Assembly: GCA_963541805.1 (NCBI GenBank)
Contig: CAUTVF010000045.1
Span: 1-7,694 of the forward strand
Direction: 5' to 3'
Origin: CAUTVF01 sp963541805
GTDB taxonomy: Bacteria; Pseudomonadota; Alphaproteobacteria; Rs-D84; CASDRH01
Length of the DNA: 7,694 nucleotides
Shown: positions 1 to 5,811 of the stretch, in pieces
Position numbering within the stretch: the stretch's first letter is position 1
Layout of the letters: every line of letters begins with the position of its first letter
Position numbers and translations under genes: made by a program
Notes under the pieces: generated by a model
Databases searched by the model: none
What the model saw: only the letters and a program-made list of their open reading frames with translations
What the model was told of the DNA's origin: nothing

Positions 1-34
1 AATACTTTAGTATAAAATTTAGTAAACAATTTTG

Positions 35-43
35 TATTATAAT
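35..43 (+). promoter_or_regulatory. Possible -10 element upstream of radical SAM gene
   Basis: A TATAAT hexamer occurs at 38-43 inside TATTATAAT, about 100 bases upstream of the radical SAM start codon. No convincing -35 hexamer sits 16-18 bases further upstream, and such hexamers arise easily by chance in DNA this AT-rich. It is the best promoter candidate in the leader, but the support is weak. Confidence 0.25.
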
Positions 44-110
44 AAATATCAAAAGAGATCAAACTAAATATTAGAGGCACTACGTCTGCGCATTTAAAAA
101 TAAATATTAA

Positions 111-142
111 AAAAGTTTAAAAAAGTTTAAAAAAGTTTAAAA
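111..142 (+). repeat. Three tandem decamer repeats abutting a start codon
   Basis: The decamer AAAAGTTTAA is repeated three times without mismatch at 111-120, 121-130 and 131-140. A degenerate fourth unit (141-150, AAATGTTTTA) contains the ATG of the radical SAM gene. Each unit carries an AAAAG that could act as a weak Shine-Dalgarno; the last lies 7 bases from the ATG. No better ribosome binding site is visible. The array could tune translation by slippage, bind a protein, or simply be replication-slippage product. Confidence 0.8.
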
Positions 143-1054
143 ATGTTTTATAAACCCGATTTTTATACAACTCCAATTGACGAAATACAACTAGTTGAAA
201 TTGAACTCGGAACGAAATGCCAATTAAAATGTCCTATGTGTTTTAGAAATTTTGATTTGAATCGACAGCCATTTCAACCGGTTAAAAATATTATAAATCT
301 TTTGGAATTTTTTAAAAATCTAAAATATATTTCAATTGCTGGTGAAAGGTCGGAGCCATCTTTTTATCCGGATTTGTTTGATTTATTGGATTATCTAAAT
401 TCACGGAAAATCAATATTGAATTTTATTCAAATGCTGAAGCAAAATCTCCCAATTTTTATAAAATGATTGCATTCAAATTATCAAAAAATATTGAAAATA
501 CATTTATTTTTACTGTTTGTGGATCTACTCAGCAATTACACGAAAAATATAGAGTCGGGAGTAAATTAAGTAATATTTTAAGTGTCTACGATAGCATTCA
601 AAAAATATGTAAATGTAAAATTCAATATATAATATTTGATTATAATTTTGAAGATGCTAAAAAATGTTTAAAATCAAAAGCATTTGGAACTCGAAATATG
701 CAGTATATTAATTCGTTGAATTTAGATTCTGAACTTTCACTAAATACTGATATACATCCAATTCCAGAAGTTGTCGAAGCATTTAAAAAATTTGATTTAA
801 ATTGTGATGGAAGGTGTAGTACAAATATATTAAAAGCAGCAATAATTGATAATTCATTAAATATATATCCGTGTTCTGCATATAAGTATTTTGGTAAATC
901 AAAATGTTATTTGTGTAATAAGAATAATGATGCTTTAATTGAATCTTATAAATTACATTGTTTGCCAGAATTTCAAGATCCAAGGCAATGTAATTTAGGC
1001 TTAGGAATTGCTGATAATATGAATCAACTTTATGATCCAGATTCTAATATTTAA
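143..1054 (+). CDS. Radical SAM protein with Cys-rich SPASM/twitch-like C-terminus
   Basis: This 303-residue protein carries the radical SAM signature CX3CX2C at C26, C30 and C33, which in this family binds the [4Fe-4S] cluster that cleaves S-adenosylmethionine. The next family landmarks are present in altered form: AGERSEP at 66-72 in place of the usual GGEP loop, FYSN at 94-97 at the usual TNG position, and YRVGS at 136-140, resembling the Rxgxs segment. After residue 220 there are seven cysteines (C221, C225, C244 in an IYPC motif, C255, C258, C273, C283), a spacing like the SPASM/twitch domains that bind auxiliary Fe-S clusters in peptide- or protein-modifying enzymes. The substrate is not evident, and no short precursor peptide gene is seen beside it. 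It ends convergently with the tail-tube-like gene. The ATG lies at the end of the decamer array and has only a weak AAAAG ribosome binding site. The superfamily is clear; the reaction is not. Confidence 0.88.
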   Translation: MFYKPDFYTTPIDEIQLVEIELGTKCQLKCPMCFRNFDLNRQPFQPVKNIINLLEFFKNLKYISIAGERSEPSFYPDLFDLLDYLNSRKINIEFYSNAEAKSPNFYKMIAFKLSKNIENTFIFTVCGSTQQLHEKYRVGSKLSNILSVYDSIQKICKCKIQYIIFDYNFEDAKKCLKSKAFGTRNMQYINSLNLDSELSLNTDIHPIPEVVEAFKKFDLNCDGRCSTNILKAAIIDNSLNIYPCSAYKYFGKSKCYLCNKNNDALIESYKLHCLPEFQDPRQCNLGLGIADNMNQLYDPDSNI

Positions 1055-1055
1055 T

Positions 1056-1096
1056 TTTTTAATTTTTAAATATTATAAAATTATAAAAATTAAAAA
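1056..1096. terminator. AT-only hairpin between convergent genes, possible bidirectional terminator
   Basis: A 13-base arm at 1056-1068 (TTTTTAATTTTTA) is perfectly complementary to 1084-1096, with a 15-base loop. It lies between the stop of the plus-strand radical SAM gene and the stop of the minus-strand tail-tube-like gene. Both strands present a T-rich 3' arm, which suits a bidirectional terminator. The stem has no G or C, so it would be weak, and inverted repeats are common in DNA this AT-rich. Confidence 0.4.
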
Positions 1097-1104
1097 TCTC
1101 AAAA

Positions 1105-1641
1105 TCAAGATTTTATAATTGCATTATTAAATCGATTTAAATCTAAATAATCAACAATCTCAAAATAATCAAAAGTGAAAGAAAAATCGACAGTTTGCTC
1201 ATCATCATCAGAGTGATTGTCGAGCGTAAGTTCGGAAATGCTTGTAATATGGCAGCCGTGAAATTCAAAAGCCATTACTGGATGGCCCGAATTATCGGTA
1301 ATTTCAACACCTGATTCAAACTCCCAAGTATCATTTAAAATACCGCTTGACGGATGAACACAATTTGTAATATGTTTTAAAAGAAGTTTATAAATTTCTA
1401 AATCTTCGCCAACACTTAAAGTAACAGTAATATCTCCATAACTTATACTATCTCCGCCAGTTAAATTAACTTTACCGGATCTACTTGTAATTTGAGGGTT
1501 GTTCAGTGAAAAACTAGGCATTTGGATATTTAGTGCGTATTGAATTTGGTCTTTTAGGAATGGAATAAAGATTTTATAATTTGATGTTTGAGATATTGAA
1601 TTGCTTGTAAAGTTTGATATTTTATCTGAAATTGATGTCAT
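1105..1641 (-). CDS. Phage tail tube-like protein (gp19/gp54-type fold)
   Basis: This 178-residue protein looks like a tail-tube-fold protein of a contractile-tailed phage. It is beta-rich, with a central segment YGDITVTLSVGEDLEIYKLL (68-87) resembling the strand-plus-helix 'itf.vdedl..Y' core of tube proteins, and a terminal VDFSFTFDYFEIVDY (151-165) like the closing strands of tube subunits. Such proteins form the inner tail channel or its baseplate-proximal initiator. Which of these roles it plays, main tube or T4 gp54-like initiator, cannot be decided here. The first 20 residues are Ser/Asn-rich and probably flexible, and an acidic loop (DDDE, 145-148) precedes the last strands. The ribosome binding site is weak (AAAAG about 9 bases upstream). 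The gene is cut off from the upstream minus-strand genes by an intrinsic terminator, so it probably has its own promoter. Confidence 0.6.
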   Translation of the reverse strand: MTSISDKISNFTSNSISQTSNYKIFIPFLKDQIQYALNIQMPSFSLNNPQITSRSGKVNLTGGDSISYGDITVTLSVGEDLEIYKLLLKHITNCVHPSSGILNDTWEFESGVEITDNSGHPVMAFEFHGCHITSISELTLDNHSDDDEQTVDFSFTFDYFEIVDYLDLNRFNNAIIKS

Positions 1642-1656
1642 TTTTGAATTCTTTTG

Positions 1657-1665
1657 ATTTTTATA
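1657..1665 (-). promoter_or_regulatory. Possible late-type -10 box for the tail tube-like gene
   Basis: On the minus strand this reads TATAAAAAT, ending 15 bases before the ATG at 1641. It is one substitution away from the T4 late-promoter core TATAAATA. A promoter is expected here because a strong terminator isolates this gene from its upstream neighbour. The motif alone is weak evidence in AT-rich DNA. Confidence 0.3.
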
Positions 1666-1708
1666 AAATTTACAAAATCACTCGGAACGAGAAATTATGT
1701 AAATTTTT

Positions 1709-1732
1709 AAAAACCCTCCGAATTGGAGGGTT
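1709..1732 (-). terminator. Intrinsic terminator of the repeat-protein operon
   Basis: A perfect 8-bp GC-containing stem (AACCCTCC at 1712-1719 with GGAGGGTT at 1725-1732) encloses a 5-base loop. On the minus strand the 3' arm runs into TTTTT, then AAAAATTT. It starts 7 bases beyond the stop codon of the 477-residue repeat protein. The plus strand has no T tract after the stem, so it should act only on minus-strand transcripts. It is the only GC-rich hairpin in the window and fits a classical Rho-independent terminator. Confidence 0.85.
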
Positions 1733-1738
1733 ATCGAA

Positions 1739-3172
1739 TTATAGAAAAATTAGTTTTCTTTTGAATGTTTTAAGAGACTCAGAAACTTCTTTTGGTTCAT
1801 CAGCGTCCTCGATGTCCGCTTCAACTTCTTTTAGTTTCTTTTTAAGTCCTTTTACGCGCTCTTTGATTTCGTCATCAGAATCTGCGGAATCTAAATCCTC
1901 CTCAGCTTCTCTTAGAAATCTTTTAATCTTGCGAGTTTTGCGTAGAATTGACTCTTTTACTTCCTCAGTATCGTCTTCGTCGGAATCCTCATCGCATTTT
2001 TCGATTTCGCCGTCTGCTTCGCGAAGCAATTTTTTAATTCGTCTTTTTAAAGATTCTGCAATCTCTTTTGATTCCTCGTCAGAATCGTCATCTTCGCGGA
2101 CGCGTTTTTTACGAGATTCTTTGACTTCTTTTTCGGAATCTTCAGAATCATCATCAGATTCAGCTTCTTTTAGCATTTTCGATTTTTTCATTACGCGACG
2201 CAACGCTTCCTCAACTTTTTTATCAAAATCTTCGGATTCTGAATCTTCGGAATCATCAGAATCGTCTTCGCGAACTTTTCGTTTCTTTGCTTCTGCTATC
2301 ATTTTCTTGCGACGCTCTTTAATTCTTTTTAGCGCTTCGTCAACTTTTTTTGAGTCTTCTGAATCTTCGGAATCATCAGAATCGTCATCCTCGCGGACGC
2401 GTTTTTTACGAGATTCTTTAATTTCATCATCATCCTCATCGGAATCAGAATCATCGTCTTCGCGAACTTTTTTCTTTTTTGTCTCAGAAACAACTTCTTT
2501 ACCGACTTCTAAATCATCAGGATCTGCTTCGTCTTCATCACATTTATCGGAATCAGAATCAGAATCGTCATCCTCGCGAACGCGTTTTTTACGAGATTCT
2601 TTAATTTCATCATCATCCTCATCGGAATCAGAATCATCGTCTTCGCGAACTTTTTTCTTTTTAGTTTCGGAAACAACTTCTTTACCGACTTCTAAATCAT
2701 CTGGATCTGCTTCATCCTCATCGCATTTATCGGAATCCTCGTCAGCTTCTTTAACTTTGCGTTTTTTTGCTTCAGCAAGCATTTTTTCGCGTCTTTTAGC
2801 AATTCGTTTCAATGCTTCGTCGACTTTTTTTGCAGACTCTTCAGAATCGGCAGCTTTTTCGGAATCGGATTTATCCTCATCCTCATCGCATTTCTCTGCG
2901 GAATCCTCATTTACCATTCCAGATTTCAAAACAATTGAAATGCTTCTAACTTGTGGATCCAAAACAGAAACTGCTTTAATTCCAGTCTCAGTAAGAGGAG
3001 TTACAGCATCTCCGAAAAGTCCCTCAAATCTTTCAAAAATACCAAGACTAGCAACATTGTCACGACCTATATAAAGCTTACCATTATCAATAGTAACTTC
3101 TTTAATTCTACATTTATTAAGAGAACTTGCAAGGCCTTCGCTCAGCTCCCTAAAAGGTGAAAATATTTTCAA
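1739..3172 (-). CDS. Acidic/basic repeat protein, possible prohead core or internal head protein
   Basis: This 477-residue protein has a short ordinary N-terminal region (1-88), followed by about 390 residues of alternating Asp/Ser/Glu-rich and Lys/Arg-rich blocks. Visible repeats are RKKRVREDDDSD (at 194, 255 and 354), KKVDEALKRI (115 and 275), KCDED (149, 210 and 392; a fourth at 94) and two adjacent copies of one 61-residue unit (146-266). About thirty [ILV]-x-E tripeptides punctuate it, many at a basic-to-acidic junction such as VRE/DDD or LRE/AEE. T4-type prohead proteases cut after [LI]-x-E, and T4 head internal peptides are acidic, so a prohead-core or scaffold role is attractive but unproven. 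Other possibilities are an internal DNA-condensing or decoration protein. Translation starts at TTG, 8 bases after a good AAAAGGA (3181-3187). The gene lies 18 bases after the DUF5675-like gene and is probably co-transcribed with it. Its base composition is less AT-rich than its neighbours'. Confidence 0.8.
   Translation of the reverse strand: MKIFSPFRELSEGLASSLNKCRIKEVTIDNGKLYIGRDNVASLGIFERFEGLFGDAVTPLTETGIKAVSVLDPQVRSISIVLKSGMVNEDSAEKCDEDEDKSDSEKAADSEESAKKVDEALKRIAKRREKMLAEAKKRKVKEADEDSDKCDEDEADPDDLEVGKEVVSETKKKKVREDDDSDSDEDDDEIKESRKKRVREDDDSDSDSDKCDEDEADPDDLEVGKEVVSETKKKKVREDDDSDSDEDDDEIKESRKKRVREDDDSDDSEDSEDSKKVDEALKRIKERRKKMIAEAKKRKVREDDSDDSEDSESEDFDKKVEEALRRVMKKSKMLKEAESDDDSEDSEKEVKESRKKRVREDDDSDEESKEIAESLKRRIKKLLREADGEIEKCDEDSDEDDTEEVKESILRKTRKIKRFLREAEEDLDSADSDDEIKERVKGLKKKLKEVEADIEDADEPKEVSESLKTFKRKLIFL
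2372..2737 (-). repeat. Two tandem copies of a 183-bp coding repeat
   Basis: Two adjacent in-frame 183-bp units, roughly 2555-2737 and 2372-2554, encode residues 146-206 and 207-267 of the repeat protein. Sixty consecutive residues are identical between copies, including one Cys (C150, C211). The DNA differs at about eight positions, all synonymous. Shorter pieces of the unit (the RKKRVRE and KKVDEALKRI blocks) recur elsewhere in the gene. Confidence 0.9.
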
Positions 3173-3190
3173 TTTAAAAATCCTTTTATT

Positions 3191-3607
3191 TTATTTATTA
3201 AATGCATTTATAATTTTTACATTTAATGGTTTATTAAGCGCAAAATTATGAAATTTTGCAATTGTATCTTTACTCTGAAATACGCCAGTATCATTATAAT
3301 TGGCACCAAGCAAAATACACCCTTCGGTGTCTTTTGGATAATTACCAGGATGTATGAGTATTCGGCGATTTTCAGAAACTTGATCGTTATACAGTGTTGC
3401 ATAGACTTTGCCAAATCGCGGGCTCATAACCCATTTTACATTGTAAAGACCTTCTGGAATTCTGCGATCTTGACCAGATTGAATTGTGTCATTACCGGCA
3501 GGCTCTAAAGTATATCCAGTTAGTAAAAGAGTATTTGAATCAGATAATTCAAACTTACCTATTGTTCCATCATATATGTTTTTAAACCTTGTAATTGTTA
3601 AAAGCAT
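3191..3607 (-). CDS. DUF5675-like small phage protein, possible cell-wall-active fold
   Basis: This 138-residue protein matches the pattern of the DUF5675 family as I know it. It has an N-terminal LTITRF strand, TLEP at 33-36, IPEGLYNVKW at 50-59, SPRFGK at 62-67, then RRILIHPGN (81-89) and DTEGCILLG (93-101). The last block, an invariant-looking His86 followed 11 residues later by Gly96-Cys97, resembles the HG...S-x-GC active site of YkuD L,D-transpeptidases. A peptidoglycan-related activity is therefore conceivable, but that is inference. There is no signal peptide or membrane segment. The start has a good AGGA (3614-3617) 6 bases upstream and a TATAAATA box behind it. It is the first gene of a minus-strand operon with the repeat protein. 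Confidence 0.72.
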   Translation of the reverse strand: MLLTITRFKNIYDGTIGKFELSDSNTLLLTGYTLEPAGNDTIQSGQDRRIPEGLYNVKWVMSPRFGKVYATLYNDQVSENRRILIHPGNYPKDTEGCILLGANYNDTGVFQSKDTIAKFHNFALNKPLNVKIINAFNK

Positions 3608-3626
3608 TTTAATTCCTATTTTATTT

Positions 3627-3634
3627 TATTTATA
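3627..3634 (-). promoter_or_regulatory. TATAAATA box, T4 late promoter-like
   Basis: The minus strand reads TATAAATA, identical to the core of T4 late promoters, which need no -35 element. The expected transcript start about 7 bases downstream would leave a leader of roughly 13 bases that still includes the AGGA ribosome binding site of the DUF5675-like gene. The position between divergent genes is right for a promoter. High AT content makes a chance match possible. Confidence 0.45.
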
Positions 3635-3638
3635 AAAT
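3631..3638 (+). promoter_or_regulatory. Possible promoter box for the tail fibre operon
   Basis: TATAAAAT on the plus strand overlaps the minus-strand TATAAATA box, so the two divergent operons may fire from back-to-back late-type boxes. It is 24 bases from the tail fibre ATG and no -35 is apparent. The position supports it more than the sequence does. Confidence 0.3.
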
Positions 3639-3662
3639 AAATAATCAAAAATGGATTTATAA

Positions 3663-5783
3663 ATGGCAAATACAGGAATTTTATTAAGGCGATATTCAAA
3701 AGCATATTTTGAAATTGAGGAAAATAAACCGCTAATTGGAGAAGTTGTCTTTGCATTGGATACCGAAGAACTCGGAATGGTTGATAATTCGGGAAATCTT
3801 ATTTGGAGTCCTCTCGTTGGAGTCGTTAAATCAGTTGCCGGAAAAACGGGAAATGTAACTTTAACAAGATATGATTTTAGCGGGCTTGAAAAAGTTGATA
3901 ATACTTCTGATGCTGAAAAACCGCTTTCAAATGCAGCATTACTCAAATGGAAAACACATTTAGAAGCAGAAAATCCCCACAATATTACTAAAAAAACATT
4001 AAATCTTGAAAATGTTGATAATACATCGGATATTAATAAACCGATTTCAAGCAAAGTTGCAACAGAGTTTTTAAAATATATTAGTTGGGAAACAGCAAAA
4101 GCAGCAACACCAGATGGAGTTGTAAAATTTACCGATACAACTTATTCAATAAAAGATGGCGAACTTTCTGAATATAATTTTAATAATTTTTATAAAACAT
4201 TTATAGATACATTTGAGCACAACGCGAGAGTTTTGCCGGCTGGAAAAGCACTAGTTATAAATGGTGATTTTGTTGGACTTAATCGTGCTGACGGAAGTTA
4301 TGAGGAAGTCAAATTACCGGATATGCGTTTTGACGACTCATCCTTGAAATTAGACATCGAATCTCTTAAACAAAAATTAAAGAATTTTCAAATTATCGAT
4401 GCTCTTGATTCAACTTCAACAACTTCAGCATTGTCGGCAAATCAGGGATTTGTATTAAATAACAAAATAAAAACTCTCAACGAAATGATGAAGCTTGATT
4501 CAAATGTATTTAAGAATCTTAAGGAATTAGCTGATTTTGCTGAAAAAAATAGGGAATTGTTGAATTCGCTTTCAATTGATAGTATTCCGGGACTTCGTCA
4601 ATTAATTAATTCAAAAGCGGATTATTTTAATGATGTTACAACTGTTTTAAATTCGGCAAAACTCGGAAATATCGATGCTTCCGAATATGCTTTAAAATCG
4701 GATGTAAATACTTCGATTTCTAATATTAATAATTCACTCCAGGATCTCAAAAATCAAATTAATAATTTTGATAGTTCGGAAATTGTAACACAAAAAATTA
4801 ATAATTTAAAAACTGAAATTGAAGCGTCAATTAAAGTAGTAAATGATGCAATTAAAGAATTAAAATCAAAAATTGAAAATCTTGAAACTGATTTAAATAA
4901 GAAAATAAATGATTCTAAATCATTAATTGATGCAAATACTAATAGTATAACAAGTATAAATTCCGAAATTGTTGAAATTAAAAAATCAATTAAAAATAAT
5001 AATATTGATTTATCTGCATATGTTCTTAAAACTGATTTTGAGACTTCTCAAAATGCACAAAATACCAAAATTACAACAATTGAAGGAAAAGTAGCAGACA
5101 TTGAAACTAAAATACCAGGATTTGTTAGTCAGGCAGCAATTGCAGATATGGCAACGAGAACTTGGACTACTGAACAAATTAAATTAAATATTGAAAAAAA
5201 TAAAAGTAATAATGAGCTTGCATATGATACTGAAACTGTTCAAAATCCAAATAATTTAGATGAATTACACGAGATGGTTGAATATTATAATGATATGATT
5301 GCATTTATAAAGGATACTACTGGCGATAATCGACTTTTTAATACTTCTTTTGTTCTTGATCCAAATGGAGGAAAAGAATATTATATTAAAAAAATAAAAT
5401 TAATAGCAATTAATAAAATTGATAAAAAAATATTTTGCTCGCTTTCAAATGAAAAGGAATCGGTAAAAATTAAAATAGTTAATAATAAATTTGATTTTTC
5501 AATTTATAATGCATCAGAAGTTGATATTTATAATGAGGCAAACAAAGTTCCCGATATTTTATATAATATTGTTTTTAGAGAAAATAATAATATTAATATG
5601 GTCGGCGAGGTTTTCGTAGAAGATGAACGCCTATATTCAAAAACACCGGAAATTAATAAAAATTTTGAATTAGAAATTAATAGTATTTGGAGCATTCCGT
5701 CAACAATAGAAAAAATTAAACCTCATTTAAATCAAGCAAAAACGGCATATTTTGAGGCATTAAAAAAAGTTCAATATTTTTAA
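3663..5783 (+). CDS. Phage tail fibre protein, long coiled-coil type
   Basis: This 706-residue protein has typical tail-fibre architecture. Residues 26-48 (GEVVFALDTEELG...IW) resemble the attachment segment common in phage fibres and receptor-binding proteins. Two 40-residue repeats follow, with VDNTSD at 78 and 118, each followed by KP[LI]S, and HNITKKTLNLENV in the second. LDSTSTTSALSANQG (248-262) is a widespread fibre and baseplate motif. Residues about 345-490 are rich in I/L/K/E/N heptads and in YxLKxD turns (342-347, 453-458), indicating a trimeric coiled-coil shaft. The last 150 residues look beta-rich and are probably the distal tip; I see no intramolecular chaperone or enzyme motif. 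Fibres of this kind recognise the host surface. The ATG follows ATGGATTTATAA, whose GGA is a weak ribosome binding site. It heads an operon with the aminotransferase-like gene 28 bases downstream. Confidence 0.88.
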   Translation: MANTGILLRRYSKAYFEIEENKPLIGEVVFALDTEELGMVDNSGNLIWSPLVGVVKSVAGKTGNVTLTRYDFSGLEKVDNTSDAEKPLSNAALLKWKTHLEAENPHNITKKTLNLENVDNTSDINKPISSKVATEFLKYISWETAKAATPDGVVKFTDTTYSIKDGELSEYNFNNFYKTFIDTFEHNARVLPAGKALVINGDFVGLNRADGSYEEVKLPDMRFDDSSLKLDIESLKQKLKNFQIIDALDSTSTTSALSANQGFVLNNKIKTLNEMMKLDSNVFKNLKELADFAEKNRELLNSLSIDSIPGLRQLINSKADYFNDVTTVLNSAKLGNIDASEYALKSDVNTSISNINNSLQDLKNQINNFDSSEIVTQKINNLKTEIEASIKVVNDAIKELKSKIENLETDLNKKINDSKSLIDANTNSITSINSEIVEIKKSIKNNNIDLSAYVLKTDFETSQNAQNTKITTIEGKVADIETKIPGFVSQAAIADMATRTWTTEQIKLNIEKNKSNNELAYDTETVQNPNNLDELHEMVEYYNDMIAFIKDTTGDNRLFNTSFVLDPNGGKEYYIKKIKLIAINKIDKKIFCSLSNEKESVKIKIVNNKFDFSIYNASEVDIYNEANKVPDILYNIVFRENNNINMVGEVFVEDERLYSKTPEINKNFELEINSIWSIPSTIEKIKPHLNQAKTAYFEALKKVQYF
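3894..4043 (+). repeat. Two 40-codon tail fibre repeats
   Basis: The coding sequence for VDNTSD..KP[LI]S occurs at 3894 and again at 4014, exactly 120 bases apart and in frame. The protein-level motif (residues 78-89 and 118-129) is more conserved than the DNA between the two cores. This is a usual tail-fibre repeat. Confidence 0.75.
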
Positions 5784-5811
5784 TATATAATTAAGGCTTA
5801 AAGGATTTTAT

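Noticed and set aside
1..142. A tRNA or the 3' end of another gene in the leader
   Set aside because: No cloverleaf can be drawn, two plus frames stop within 15 bases, and the third is only a short Lys/Ile-rich stretch ending at 72-74 that cannot be judged.
111..150. CRISPR-like array
   Set aside because: The decamers are contiguous with no spacers and are far too short for CRISPR repeats.
783..983. A 66-codon minus-strand open frame inside the radical SAM gene
   Set aside because: It lies wholly opposite the Cys-rich C-terminal region and its translation is Tyr/Leu/Asn-rich, as random AT-rich frames are.
1614..3074. A 486-codon open frame on the plus strand, Ser/Arg-rich
   Set aside because: It is the antisense of the acidic repeat gene. 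Its Ser-rich translation is simply the complement of GAx/TCx-rich repeats, it has no ribosome binding site, and it overlaps a gene with a good AAAAGGA, a terminator and a plausible protein.
2951..3160. A 69-codon plus-strand open frame
   Set aside because: It is antisense to the N-terminal region of the repeat protein and its translation shows no family features.
3223..3508. Short open frames on both strands within the DUF5675-like gene
   Set aside because: They are shadows of a gene with a recognisable family pattern and a proper ribosome binding site.
3626..4054. A 142-codon minus-strand open frame over the start of the tail fibre gene
   Set aside because: It overlaps the divergent promoter and the conserved fibre N-terminus, its start has no ribosome binding site, and the translation resembles no known family.
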